Shown piece after piece: positions 40,961 to 50,261 of a stretch of DNA of 64,000 nucleotides. A program made the position numbers and the translations under genes. Each line of letters opens with the position of its first letter. Position 1 is the stretch's first letter. The stretch comes from Seleniivibrio woodruffii (GTDB lineage: Bacteria; Chrysiogenota; Deferribacteres; Deferribacterales; Geovibrionaceae), in NCBI RefSeq assembly GCF_029267515.1, contig NZ_JAJUIS010000001.1, forward strand, positions 434,001 through 498,000. Direction: 5' to 3'. The notes beneath the pieces are model-generated. The model was not told where the DNA came from. It saw nothing but the letters and a program-made list of their open reading frames with translations, and ran no database searches.

Positions 40961-41706
40961 CGAAAGATCAGCAGGTGAATTTCTGGGACAATAAGGCGCA
41001 GACCTTTCCCAGATATGAGGATAAAGAGAATAACTACGAATCCGGTATGCTGGACAGGATAAAACGGATGGGCGTGGTGTTCAAAGACGCAGACGTGCTG
41101 GACGTTGGCTGCGGCAGCGGTATGTATACCATCCGCATAGCCAGAGAGGCGAAAACCGTCACGGGTACGGACATCTCCGGCGAGATGCTGCGCATCATGA
41201 GTGAGGATGCGAAGGCGTACTGCGTTAACAACATAACCACTGTGCACACCGACTGGGCAGGCTTTACACCTGAAAGGAAATATGACGTTGTTTTCTGTTC
41301 CATGACACCCGCCATTCAGTCCGACGAGGCGAGACGCAAAGTCACAGACTGCTCATTGAAAAGCGCAGCATATATGGGGTTCGCAGGAAAAATGGATTCC
41401 GCAGTGCTGAACGGACTTTACGGAAAGTTCGGCATAGAACAGAGAGATTTCAGCGATTCATACAAAATGAAAGAGTGGCTGGATCGTAATAAATACGCCT
41501 ATTCGGCGGAGGTTGTTGACGGCGAATGGGTGGTTGTGCGCACTCTGGATGAGATGGCGAAGAACGCTTACGACATGCTTTCTACATATAACGTGCCTCT
41601 GGATGCACAGTATATCAGGGAATACGTTGAACAGTTCAGAAACGGCAAGGGCGAGTATATCGACAGGACGAAATACCGTATAGAGGTAATCGTATGGCAC
41701 GTTTAA
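40948..41706 (+). CDS. Class I SAM-dependent methyltransferase in the metal-uptake operon
   Basis: 252 residues. The SAM-binding motif I VLDVGCGSGMYTIRIA (about 50-65) and TGTDIS...MLRIMSEDA are clear. The rest does not match a family I can name. It sits between the TonB receptor and the binding-protein gene, overlapping both (13 bases each), which ties it to uptake of one compound. It might modify the imported chelate or ligand (for example strip or build a metallophore), or a membrane or tRNA target. The function is undefined. Confidence 0.8.
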   Translation: MDTLTKDQQVNFWDNKAQTFPRYEDKENNYESGMLDRIKRMGVVFKDADVLDVGCGSGMYTIRIAREAKTVTGTDISGEMLRIMSEDAKAYCVNNITTVHTDWAGFTPERKYDVVFCSMTPAIQSDEARRKVTDCSLKSAAYMGFAGKMDSAVLNGLYGKFGIEQRDFSDSYKMKEWLDRNKYAYSAEVVDGEWVVVRTLDEMAKNAYDMLSTYNVPLDAQYIREYVEQFRNGKGEYIDRTKYRIEVIVWHV

Positions 41707-42764
41707 CAATCATCCTGCTGATGCTCTGCGCTGTTTTTTCAGCACAGGCAAAAACAGTTACCGATATGCAGGGGCGCAAGGTTACGGTGCCGGACAGGGT
41801 TGAAAGGCTGATAGCCCTCGGCAGCAGCATGAGCTTCGTAACATATATGAAGGCGCAGAACCTTGCAGTAGGTGTTGAGGATATTGATAAGCGGGCTAAT
41901 TTTCCTAAGCCGTATATCTATGCGAACATGGAGATGGTAAAAAATCTGCCCGTGGTGGGCAGGGGCGGTCCTGCGCAGAGCTATAATGTTGAAGCCATCA
42001 TCGGTCTTAAACCGGACGTGGTGTTTATAAATGCCGAAGACGGAACCGTTGCCGACATGCTTTACAGAAAGCTGAAGATACCTGTTGTTGCCGTGAGCTA
42101 CGGCAGAGGCTCTTTCGATCTTAAAACCTATATGCAGTCCATCACCTTTACAGGTGAGGTGCTTGGCAGGCAGAAGCGTGCTGCGGAGCTTAACGCGTAT
42201 ATAAAGAAGATAATAAGCCGGCTTAATATTGATGTTCCGCAGAAAACTCAGGCATATGTCGGCGGTATAGCATATAAGGGGTTTCAGGGGATAGACAGCA
42301 CGGCGGGTGATTTTCTGCCGTTCAATATTGCTAAGATTTCAAACCTAGCCCATAAAGCTGGAAAAAGAAGCCAGATGTTCGTAAATAAAGAATTTATCGT
42401 GAGCATTTCGCCACCTCTGGTATTTCTGGATGCGGAAGGGCTCACAGTCATGCAGAAGCAGTTCAGGGACGACCCGCAGCTTTTCGGAAAACTACCCGCT
42501 TTCAAAAATGGCAGAGTATATCTGATGCTGCCCAACACCGCGTATTACGTTAATCCTGAAGTGATGCTCGCAAACTCCTTTATGGCGGCGAAAGCGGCTT
42601 ATCCGCAGAAATATGCAGACATAGATCCTGCCGCTGAGGCGGACAGGGTATTTACAGCGTTTGTCGGCGTGCCTTTGTATAAGCAGTTTGAGAAAGATAC
42701 GGGCGGCTACCGTAAGGTCGTGCTGAAAGATGGCGGGCTGAGAACGGAACCACTTGGAAAATGA
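41694..42764 (+). CDS. ABC transporter periplasmic binding protein, BtuF/FepB (class III) family
   Basis: 356 residues with a signal peptide (to about residue 19). KTVTDMQGRKVTVPDRVERLIAL, NVEAIIGLKPDVVF and VMLANSFMAAKAAYPQKY fit the two-lobed fold with a rigid backbone helix used for siderophores, heme, cobalamin or Fe/Ni chelates. GAGGT precedes the ATG by 6 bases. It hands the ligand to the FecCD-type permease encoded next, with which it overlaps by 4 bases. Confidence 0.92.
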   Translation: MARLTIILLMLCAVFSAQAKTVTDMQGRKVTVPDRVERLIALGSSMSFVTYMKAQNLAVGVEDIDKRANFPKPYIYANMEMVKNLPVVGRGGPAQSYNVEAIIGLKPDVVFINAEDGTVADMLYRKLKIPVVAVSYGRGSFDLKTYMQSITFTGEVLGRQKRAAELNAYIKKIISRLNIDVPQKTQAYVGGIAYKGFQGIDSTAGDFLPFNIAKISNLAHKAGKRSQMFVNKEFIVSISPPLVFLDAEGLTVMQKQFRDDPQLFGKLPAFKNGRVYLMLPNTAYYVNPEVMLANSFMAAKAAYPQKYADIDPAAEADRVFTAFVGVPLYKQFEKDTGGYRKVVLKDGGLRTEPLGK

Positions 42765-43792
42765 GAAAAGAGGCAGTTTTTTTCACCGTTATGGCTGTGC
42801 TGCTTTTCGCCGCCACTGTGACGGGGCTGCACAGGGGCGAGGGAGGCGGTTCGTGGAGCGATACCGTTTCCGCACTTTTTCTGAGCGGCGACAACAAAGA
42901 TCTTGAATATTTTATATATTATCTGCGGCTGCCGAGGATAACAGCAGCGGTGTTCACAGGCATGAGCCTTGCGGTGTGCGGGGTTATATTGCAGAATGTG
43001 CTGAATAACCCGCTCGCCTCATCGTTCACACTTGGGCTTTCTCAGGGTGCGGCTTTCGGGGCTGCATTTTCGATAATAGTGCTCGGTGCGGGCAGTACGC
43101 AGTTTACAGGTTCCGGCGTTGTGCTCGGAAATCCGGGCTATGTCGCGGCGGGCGCTTTCGCGGGTTCGCTGGCGGCTTCCGCAGTCATTCTGCTGTTCTC
43201 GTTCGTAAGGGGCATGACACCTCAGGGTCTTATACTGGCAGGTGTTGCGGTCTCCTCCTTTTTCGGAGCCTGCACGATGCTTCTGCAGTATTTTTCCACG
43301 GACAGCCAGCTTGCGGCGGCTGTTTTCTGGACGTTCGGCGACCTTGGGAAGGGAGGCTGGACAGAGGCTCTCACAATGGCGGGAGTCTGTCTTGCGGGTA
43401 CGCTTTTCGTGCTTAGATACAGCTGGGACTATAACTCTGTGGCGTGGGGTGAATCCTATGCGGCGGGGCTTGGGGTCGAGGTCAGAAAGGTGCGGGTGTA
43501 TTCGCTTGTTGTAACAGCGGTTATGGCGGCTTTTGCCACTGCGTTTTACGGTGTCATAGGTTTCATAGGGCTGCTAGCGCCCCACATGGTGAGGCTTGTT
43601 TTCAGACAGGCGGGGCACGGATTTCTGATACCTGCCGCGGGACTTCTGGGGGGCGTGCTTCTGCTTTCGGCGGATATTGCGGCACAGGCGGTACTTTATC
43701 CGACGGCGCTTCCTGTCGGAGTAATAACCTCTTTTGCCGGAGTGCCTGTATTTCTTGGGCTTCTTTTGCGGAGGTCGATTAAAAATGCTTGA
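42761..43792 (+). CDS. FecCD-type ABC permease
   Basis: 343 residues and about 9-10 membrane helices. RLPRITAAVFTGMSLAVCGVILQNVLNNPLASSFTLGLSQGAAFGAA and FIGLLAPHMVRLVF are the characteristic segments of the BtuC/FecCD family. It starts with ATGA overlap on the binding-protein stop and overlaps the ATPase gene by 8 bases. It forms a homodimer in the inner membrane with the ATPase as partner. Confidence 0.95.
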   Translation: MRKEAVFFTVMAVLLFAATVTGLHRGEGGGSWSDTVSALFLSGDNKDLEYFIYYLRLPRITAAVFTGMSLAVCGVILQNVLNNPLASSFTLGLSQGAAFGAAFSIIVLGAGSTQFTGSGVVLGNPGYVAAGAFAGSLAASAVILLFSFVRGMTPQGLILAGVAVSSFFGACTMLLQYFSTDSQLAAAVFWTFGDLGKGGWTEALTMAGVCLAGTLFVLRYSWDYNSVAWGESYAAGLGVEVRKVRVYSLVVTAVMAAFATAFYGVIGFIGLLAPHMVRLVFRQAGHGFLIPAAGLLGGVLLLSADIAAQAVLYPTALPVGVITSFAGVPVFLGLLLRRSIKNA

Positions 43793-44534
43793 TGTCAAAG
43801 ATATTTCATACAGCCTGAAAAACGGTAGAAAGATACTTGACGGTATAGGATTCAGTGTGGGGACTGGGGAACTTTGCGCAGTTATAGGTCCTAACGGTGC
43901 CGGAAAGTCTACGCTGATGAAGGTGATTAGTGGGCTTATTAAGCCTGAGAGCGGCTCAGTAGGCTATATGGGCAGTGAACTTACGTTGCTCAGTCCGCGG
44001 GAGCGCGCAAAGGTTGTGGCGTATCTGCCGCAGGTGACAGATGCAGTTTCCAGCTCGGTTGCGGATGCTGTTTTGCTGGGCCGAAAGCCTTATATAAGCT
44101 GGTATCCGTCAGCAGAGGACAGAGCAAGAGTGGCGGAGGTTGCCGACAGGCTGGGGCTGACCCATATGCTTGAAATGAATGTCACGGAGCTTTCCGGCGG
44201 TGAGCTTCAGAAGGTGCTGATAGCCCGCGCCATTGTGCAGGAAACTTCCGTTCTTATACTTGATGAACCGGTTAACCACCTTGATGTGAAGAATCAGATA
44301 GATATAATGGAGACCACGCGACAGCTTACGCAGAAATCCGGGTTGAGCACACTGGTTGTGATTCACGACCTTAACCTTGCGCTGCGCTATGCGGACAGTA
44401 TTCTTCTTCTGGACAACGGCAGGCAGGCGGATTTCTGTCCGTGCATGGGTCTGAAAAGCGAAGCCGTTTCCGATGTTTACAAAATACCTATGTGTATTCG
44501 TGAGATAGACAGCAGGCTGTGCGTTGTCTACTGA
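43785..44534 (+). CDS. ABC transporter ATP-binding protein for the chelate importer
   Basis: 249 residues. GPNGAGKST (Walker A), ELSGGELQKV (signature), VLILDEPVNHLD (Walker B) and a following VVIHDLN switch His. ATG at 43785 is chosen with GGAGG 12 bases upstream; an upstream in-frame start would begin within the permease gene. It ends the five-gene transport operon. A CCTGTA/TACAGG hairpin lies at 44575-44592 without a T-run. Confidence 0.95.
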   Translation: MLDVKDISYSLKNGRKILDGIGFSVGTGELCAVIGPNGAGKSTLMKVISGLIKPESGSVGYMGSELTLLSPRERAKVVAYLPQVTDAVSSSVADAVLLGRKPYISWYPSAEDRARVAEVADRLGLTHMLEMNVTELSGGELQKVLIARAIVQETSVLILDEPVNHLDVKNQIDIMETTRQLTQKSGLSTLVVIHDLNLALRYADSILLLDNGRQADFCPCMGLKSEAVSDVYKIPMCIREIDSRLCVVY

Positions 44535-44710
44535 ACGTGTTTCGCCGTTTGGTTTACCCCTGAAACAACTCCTACCCTGTATTGCAGTACAGGACAACAA
44601 CCATTAGCATGTTAAACATGGCAAGTAAATAAAAAAAGTGAGCTTGGTAATTAATCATATGATTAAATAATTGACGGTTTAATGTATGTATATTTTTGAG
44701 TTGCCGTGAA

Positions 44711-44741
44711 AAAAAAGAAGCTCCGGCAGGAACGCCGGAGC
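44711..44741 (-). terminator. Rho-independent terminator of the chemoreceptor gene
   Basis: On the minus strand GCTCCGGC pairs perfectly with GCCGGAGC over a 6-base loop and is followed by TTCTTTTTTTT. It lies 8 bases after the stop. Confidence 0.92.
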
Positions 44742-44749
44742 CTCAGGTG

Positions 44750-46693
44750 TTATGCTTTGAATTTGCTTACAAGCCCTTCAAGCTGACGGCTGACCCTTGT
44801 CATGCTTTCGGACTCAGCGACAAGGTTGGAAACTCTGTCGGTACTGTTTTTTGCGATATGAGAAACCTCGGTGATGTCGTCCGAAATTCCGCGTATTATA
44901 ACGTTCTGTTCTTCTGCGGCTGCTGCAATCTGGTTTATCTGAGCCGCAACCTCTGAAATCTGGGAAAGTATGACAGTCAGGTTTTCGCCTGCAGTGTCCG
45001 CCTGTGTGGAACCCTCTTTGACTTCGGCAACACGCTCTGACATCTGGCTTACGGCGGTATCCGTATCCTTTCGGATCCCCGAAAGCATCGCCTCTATCTC
45101 TTTAGTGGCTGTTGCACTCTTTTCAGCCAGCTTCCTCACTTCGTCCGCGACAACTGCGAAACCGCGTCCAGCCTCACCGGCTCTTGCTGCCTCAATGGCG
45201 GCATTCAGTGCGAGAAGGTTTGTCTGATCTGCTATGTCTTTGATAACAGAGATTATTGATACTATCTCGTTAGATTTTTCATCCAGCTTGCTGACAACTT
45301 CCGATGTTCCGGCAATTCTGTCGGATATAAGCATAAGCTGATCGACTGAATCGTTGACAGCCTTTATGCCTTTTTGTGTTGTGTCTGTTGTATTGTTGGA
45401 GGCCGCTGCCGATATGTGGCAGCTTTTGGCTATGTCGGTGGATGTTGAAGTCATTTCCTGAGAAGATGCAGAAATGCTTTCCGATTTGTCCGAAAGAACA
45501 CGGAAATCGCCTATTACAGCGTCAACCATGTTGTTTATTGTGTCTGTGGAGGACTGTACCTCTCTGGATGCACTTTTTATCTCTATGACTATTTGGCGGA
45601 AATTCGCAATGAATTCGTTGAGTTTCTCCGCGACCATGCCGATTTCGTCTCTGCCCGTATACCCGAACCGCACTGTCAGATCCGTGCCCATGCCTGCAAA
45701 GAAATCTCCAAGCTGTTTCACAGGTGCAATGAACATTCTGCGCAGAACAAACATGATGAACGCAACCATGATCAATATCATGAAACCGCTGATAAGAAAC
45801 ATGAACTGTACTGCGTTTATTAGTGTCGCCGTTCGTGCGTCAAACTCTGCTCTGGTTGTTCCGACAAGAGCCGCACCGTAAACTTTTCCATTTGCGTCCT
45901 TCATCTCATGGAGACCGTAAAGAGCCTCGTCGTTCAGAGCTTTTCCGGTTCTTTCCAGTTCCTCAAAAGGAGCTTTCTCCGCCCATGTCACAGTTTTGTC
46001 GCTGAACCATTTTTTGTTCGCAGTCAGATATTTATCGCCTATTTCAACATCGGAAGCCTTTTCCATGTATGCGGCAGTATCCACAGCGTTTTTGTCAACA
46101 AGCAGAATGAAGAAGTTTTTTTCGTTTTCAAACTGTCTTGATATGCTTCCGACACCCATGGTCAGTTCCATTATGCCTATGAAGCGTCCGTCTTCGGAAA
46201 ATATGGGTGAGAGCGCGCGCAGACCCATTCCGGCTTTTCCGATTTCAACTCCGGAAACGGGGCTTTTTGTTTCGACAACTTTCTTTACCATGGAACGGAA
46301 TGAAATGTCGTCGCCGCGTTTCGGGTCGAAACTACGGTAAAAGCTGTGCATGTCCGCTCTGATAAGATGAAATCCTGTACCTTTAAAATCCACTGAATGA
46401 TATTCCTTTTCTATCAGGGCAAGTTCTTTGACAGCCTTTTTCGGATCCCCGGATTCAAGAGATTCGATGATCTTTCTGTTGTGGCTGAGCGTTATTGAGA
46501 GCGTCTGGATTGTATCCAGCTTAATCTTAACGGCATTTTCGACGCCTTGAGCCATTTCGGCTGAAAATGCGGCAGCTCTTGTTTCCCTCAGATTGTGCAG
46601 GAAAATGAAGTAGTATGCTCCTCCCGCAGCAAGCATGAGCGCGAGAAGAATCAGAATGAAGAACAAAAGTTTTGAAGAAAGAGACCTGATCAT
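44750..46693 (-). CDS. Methyl-accepting chemotaxis protein with dCache_3-like sensor
   Basis: 647 residues. TM helix about 10-30, a periplasmic sensor (about 35-300; [22 protein letters not shown] is typical of the dCache_3/PF14827 type), TM about 305-325, HAMP, and a signalling domain whose tip is [34 protein letters not shown]. It lacks a C-terminal pentapeptide for CheR. The ligand is unknown. ATG 46693 is chosen with CGGGG upstream; longer starts would add 16 residues before the helix. The gene is monocistronic. Confidence 0.93.
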   Translation of the reverse strand: MIRSLSSKLLFFILILLALMLAAGGAYYFIFLHNLRETRAAAFSAEMAQGVENAVKIKLDTIQTLSITLSHNRKIIESLESGDPKKAVKELALIEKEYHSVDFKGTGFHLIRADMHSFYRSFDPKRGDDISFRSMVKKVVETKSPVSGVEIGKAGMGLRALSPIFSEDGRFIGIMELTMGVGSISRQFENEKNFFILLVDKNAVDTAAYMEKASDVEIGDKYLTANKKWFSDKTVTWAEKAPFEELERTGKALNDEALYGLHEMKDANGKVYGAALVGTTRAEFDARTATLINAVQFMFLISGFMILIMVAFIMFVLRRMFIAPVKQLGDFFAGMGTDLTVRFGYTGRDEIGMVAEKLNEFIANFRQIVIEIKSASREVQSSTDTINNMVDAVIGDFRVLSDKSESISASSQEMTSTSTDIAKSCHISAAASNNTTDTTQKGIKAVNDSVDQLMLISDRIAGTSEVVSKLDEKSNEIVSIISVIKDIADQTNLLALNAAIEAARAGEAGRGFAVVADEVRKLAEKSATATKEIEAMLSGIRKDTDTAVSQMSERVAEVKEGSTQADTAGENLTVILSQISEVAAQINQIAAAAEEQNVIIRGISDDITEVSHIAKNSTDRVSNLVAESESMTRVSRQLEGLVSKFKA

Positions 46694-46875
46694 TTTAACC
46701 CCGATGTTTTTATTATCGAGCCTATTTGTGCTGATGTGCAATTATTTAAATAGAAAAATATATATATTTGTATCCGTATAATTTAGCGGCATCTGTTTAA
46801 TTTGTCAATCATGAAATTATCTTTTTAGTAATATAGATGAAGCTATGCGTTACGTGTGCAGGCTTTTAACTTTGT

Positions 46876-47781
46876 TTAAATATGTGACCGGTCGAGACTG
46901 TATCCTTTTGCAAAATGCCTCCCCGCATGTACTATGAAGTCCTCCGCTGACGGCGGCATATATCTGCCCTCCACCCAGGAGAGCCATATGCCCCTTTCGC
47001 ATTTGAAATCGCTTATGTGCATGACAGAAAGCGACGTCATTCCTACCATCCCCAGCCACGAAGCGGGTATTATGGCGTTGCCGAACCCCTGCCCCGCAAG
47101 CTCGCAGATTATCTCCGGCGTGGTGCACTCGAAAGATATTTTAGGGTTGATTTTCATTTGTTTAAGAATTGCATCTGTTATCCTGCGCAGCCCCGTTTCG
47201 TATGAATGATAGACCAGCGGCTCGTCCGCTATCTCAAGCAGGCTGGCGGATTTTCTGCCTGCCAGTCTGTGATTTTTCGAAACTGCAATGAGTATCTCGT
47301 CGGACGCCTGTCTCCGGCATTCCACCCCTGGTTCGTCTATGGGCATGATGGAGACGCTCAGGTCTATGTCACCGTCAAGAAGGTTTTTACGTATCATTTC
47401 ATGGTTTGTTATCTGTATCAGGTTGAACAGGATATCGGGATGGGTTCCAAGGAAATCCGTGAGCAGTTTTGGCATGATACGCGCTACTGTGGAACCGATT
47501 ATTATGCGGTTCTGTTCCAGCTTTGCCATATCCTTCAATTCCCTCTGTGCCTGCTCCATGTCGCTGAACATTCTGCGCACACGTTTTTCGAATATTTTTC
47601 CGTAAGGGTTCAGCAGAATTCGCTTACCCTTCCTTTCGAAAAGAGCCATGCCCAGATTCTCTTCCAGTCTGGATATGGTTTTGCTCAGCGAAGGCTGGGT
47701 GATGTTCAGCTCGTCCGCCGCATGGGTGATGTTTTCGTGTTCCGCAACCGTCAGGAAATATCTGAGCTGAATATGTTCCAT
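46876..47781 (-). CDS. LysR family transcriptional regulator
   Basis: 301 residues. Winged helix at residues 1-65 (LRYFLTVAEHENITHAADELNITQPSLSKTISRLEENLGMALFERKGK) with an effector domain after it. Divergent from UspA and an MFS transporter, with an ATAACTTTAAAGCTAT palindrome in the gap, so it most likely controls the MFS gene. The effector is unknown. Confidence 0.92.
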   Translation of the reverse strand: MEHIQLRYFLTVAEHENITHAADELNITQPSLSKTISRLEENLGMALFERKGKRILLNPYGKIFEKRVRRMFSDMEQAQRELKDMAKLEQNRIIIGSTVARIMPKLLTDFLGTHPDILFNLIQITNHEMIRKNLLDGDIDLSVSIMPIDEPGVECRRQASDEILIAVSKNHRLAGRKSASLLEIADEPLVYHSYETGLRRITDAILKQMKINPKISFECTTPEIICELAGQGFGNAIIPASWLGMVGMTSLSVMHISDFKCERGIWLSWVEGRYMPPSAEDFIVHAGRHFAKGYSLDRSHI

Positions 47782-47794
47782 AAATCACCTTATA

Positions 47795-47812
47795 TATAAC
47801 TTTAAAGCTATA
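47795..47812. promoter_or_regulatory. Likely LysR binding palindrome
   Basis: TATAACTTTAAAGCTATA reads the same on both strands at 16 of 18 positions, close to the start of the LysR gene and upstream of the uspA-MFS genes. This size and AT-rich symmetry are typical of LysR sites. Confidence 0.55.
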
Positions 47813-47888
47813 TTATCATGATAAAATATGTATTTCAAATTATTAATCAGCGGTGATATTCTGTCAGAAAAACATAAGGGGACTGACC

Positions 47889-48302
47889 ATGTGGTGTAAA
47901 AGGATAATGGTTGCTTATGACGGTTCCGCTGCGTCCGACAGCTCTCTGGAACGGGCGATTGCTCTTGCGGAAACGTGCAGTGCCGAGATTATGGCTATTC
48001 ATGTGGTTGTCGGCGCTCCGTCAGCCGAACTTTCAGAAATTTACGATCAGGAATGTGAAATTGAGGAGCGTGCGCTCGCCATCCTCAACAGATTCAAAGG
48101 AAGACAGAAGTTCATGATGATAACCGGTATCTCGCCTTCCTACGTTATTCTTGAACAGGCGGAGAAGACCGGCAGTGATCTCATTATGATGGGAAGCCGC
48201 GGTCTTACGGGTATCAAAGAATATTTGGGCAGTGTCAGTCACGGCGTTGTTCAGCACGCAAGAGTGCCTGTTATGATAATTAAGGAGCAGGCTGCTATAT
48301 GA
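47889..48302 (+). CDS. Universal stress protein (UspA family)
   Basis: 137 residues. VAYDGSAASDSSLERAI at the start and the ATP-binding motif GSRGLTGIKEYLGSVSHGVVQHARVPVMIIK at the end are hallmarks of ATP-binding USPs. AAGGGG precedes the ATG by about 8 bases. It overlaps the MFS start (ATGA), so both are expressed together; the pair could be a transporter with an energy or stress sensor, by inference. Confidence 0.92.
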   Translation: MWCKRIMVAYDGSAASDSSLERAIALAETCSAEIMAIHVVVGAPSAELSEIYDQECEIEERALAILNRFKGRQKFMMITGISPSYVILEQAEKTGSDLIMMGSRGLTGIKEYLGSVSHGVVQHARVPVMIIKEQAAI

Positions 48303-49501
48303 CCTCCGGTGTTTTCACAAAGGACTTTATTCTCGGCGCATCGGTTAATTTCTTTCTGATGCTCGGCTACTATATCCCCATGATGGTGATGACGCTTTAT
48401 GTCACCGATTCCGTCGGCGGCTCAATCGGCGAAGGGGGACTGGCGGCGGGGCTTTTTGTAATCGGAGCGCTGATATCAAGAATGTCCTGCGGAAAATGGA
48501 TGTCATACACGGGCAGGTGGAACCTGCTTTTTTACAGCACTGTGGTCTGCCTTGCCGCGGTGCTTTTGTATTTTTTCGCGCACAGCCTTGTTATGCTTTA
48601 TGCCGTGCGCCTTGTTCACGGGATAGCATACGGCGCAGCCGCCACGGCGGTTGGAACCATTGTCGCCGGAATGATACCTCCGGAGCGAAGAGGCGAAGGG
48701 CTTGGGTATTATCTGCTCAGCATCACACTAGCTTCGGCAGTGGGACCATTCATCGGAATGGTCATAATCTCCCGCTGGGGATTTAAAACGATCTTTGCTG
48801 TGTGTACGGTTGCAGCCCTGATATGTGTGGTTCAGACGGCTTTCATGGGCAGGGACTGCAAAAAACGTCCGGTGTCAGTGCAAACGACCGCACACGGGGG
48901 GCTGTCGTCATATTTCGAATTTGCCGCCGTTCCCATCAGCTTAGTGTGTCTTGTTATGTATTTCTGCTACTCAGGCGTTATGGCGTTTATCACTCCTTTT
49001 GCGAAACAGGAGGGGTTTACAGCCGCCGCGTCGATGTTCTTTGTTGTTTACTCTGTTGTTATTCTGGTTTCAAGACCCTATACGGGCAGGCTTTTCGATA
49101 CCAGAGGTGAAAATATCTCCATGTACCCGTCCTTTGTCGCAGTTGCAGCGGGTATGTGTCTTCTTGGAGTCTCAAAGGGCGCTGCCGGTGTTCTCGCATC
49201 GGCGGCGCTCATAGGCTTCGGTATAGGTGTTGTGCAGTCCTGCGGTCTCGCGATAGCCGTTAAGCTGACCCCGCCGTCGAGACTGGCTCTGGCAAACTCC
49301 ACCTTCTATTCGTTCGTGGATGCAGGTGTCGGCATAGGACCTCTTATTCTGGGTCTTGTTATCCCTTTTACCGGATACAAGGGGATGTATTTTCTTCTGG
49401 CTGCGGTTGCTCTTCTCTGTATGCTGCTCTATTATTTCATACACGGAAGAAGTGCCGGACAGCCGCAAGGCGTTGAGGAGACGGTTCCCCAGACGCTGTG
49501 A
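48299..49501 (+). CDS. MFS family transporter
   Basis: 400 residues and about 12 helices. RLVHGIAYGAAATAVGTIVAGMIPPERRGEGLGYYLLSITLASAVGPFIG holds the MFS motif C-like and motif A-like patterns of the drug/metabolite efflux group (YhcA/YwoG-like). The substrate is unknown. It lies in the divergent LysR locus. Confidence 0.88.
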   Translation: MTSGVFTKDFILGASVNFFLMLGYYIPMMVMTLYVTDSVGGSIGEGGLAAGLFVIGALISRMSCGKWMSYTGRWNLLFYSTVVCLAAVLLYFFAHSLVMLYAVRLVHGIAYGAAATAVGTIVAGMIPPERRGEGLGYYLLSITLASAVGPFIGMVIISRWGFKTIFAVCTVAALICVVQTAFMGRDCKKRPVSVQTTAHGGLSSYFEFAAVPISLVCLVMYFCYSGVMAFITPFAKQEGFTAAASMFFVVYSVVILVSRPYTGRLFDTRGENISMYPSFVAVAAGMCLLGVSKGAAGVLASAALIGFGIGVVQSCGLAIAVKLTPPSRLALANSTFYSFVDAGVGIGPLILGLVIPFTGYKGMYFLLAAVALLCMLLYYFIHGRSAGQPQGVEETVPQTL

Positions 49502-49577
49502 AGTTCTTCAATTTTTAATGCACCCTGACGGACTTTTTTGTTATTATTAACCATACTTAAAAAAGTGCGGAGCAGTG

Positions 49578-50261
49578 ATGCGGATATTGATTGTTGACGA
49601 CGAAAAGGAACTTGCGCAGCAGATAAAACAGGCGCTTGAGGAACAGCGGTATACGGCGGAGACCGCCAGCGACGGCGAAGAAGCGCTTAACAGACTTTTC
49701 GACGTTCCGTTCGATCTTGTAGTTCTCGACATAATGCTGCCTTTGCGCGATGGGCTTTCGGTTTTGAAAGAGATGCGCAAGGCAGGTATAAAGACGCCTG
49801 TTCTGATGCTCACTGCAAGAGACAGCACAGTGGATAAAATAAGCGGACTCGATCTTGGCGCGGACGACTATCTTACGAAGCCGTTTTATACGGACGAGCT
49901 GATGGCGCGTGTCAGAGCGCTTTTCAGGAGATCAGGCAATCAGGCGGACAGCGTTATTCAGTCCGGCGGGCTGAGGCTGGACACCGTGAGCCGCGAAGTG
50001 ACCTTGAACGGCGCACCGGTGGAGCTTACCGCGAGGGAATTTTCAATCCTGGAGTTTCTTCTTTATAACAGGAACAGAGCCGTTTCACGATTCAGTCTTG
50101 CAGAGCACGTATGGGGTGATGATTTCGACCCGTTCAGCATGTCCAACTATATTGACGTTCATATGAAAAATCTCCGGCGAAAACTGGGCGATTCCGCTCA
50201 GGGTTCCGTCATTCGCACCATAAGGGGCATGGGCTATATAATCAGGGATGAACAGGAATGA
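49578..50261 (+). CDS. OmpR/PhoB-type response regulator
   Basis: 227 residues. Receiver domain with acidic pair DDE at 7-9, phosphoacceptor Asp51 (FDLVVLD), Thr/Ser and Lys at LTARDS and LTKPF, then a winged helix (about 130-225: TAREFSILEFLLYNRNRAVSRFSLAEHVWGDD). It resembles QseB/PmrA/BasR in layout. It overlaps the sensor kinase gene by 4 bases. Confidence 0.95.
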   Translation: MRILIVDDEKELAQQIKQALEEQRYTAETASDGEEALNRLFDVPFDLVVLDIMLPLRDGLSVLKEMRKAGIKTPVLMLTARDSTVDKISGLDLGADDYLTKPFYTDELMARVRALFRRSGNQADSVIQSGGLRLDTVSREVTLNGAPVELTAREFSILEFLLYNRNRAVSRFSLAEHVWGDDFDPFSMSNYIDVHMKNLRRKLGDSAQGSVIRTIRGMGYIIRDEQE

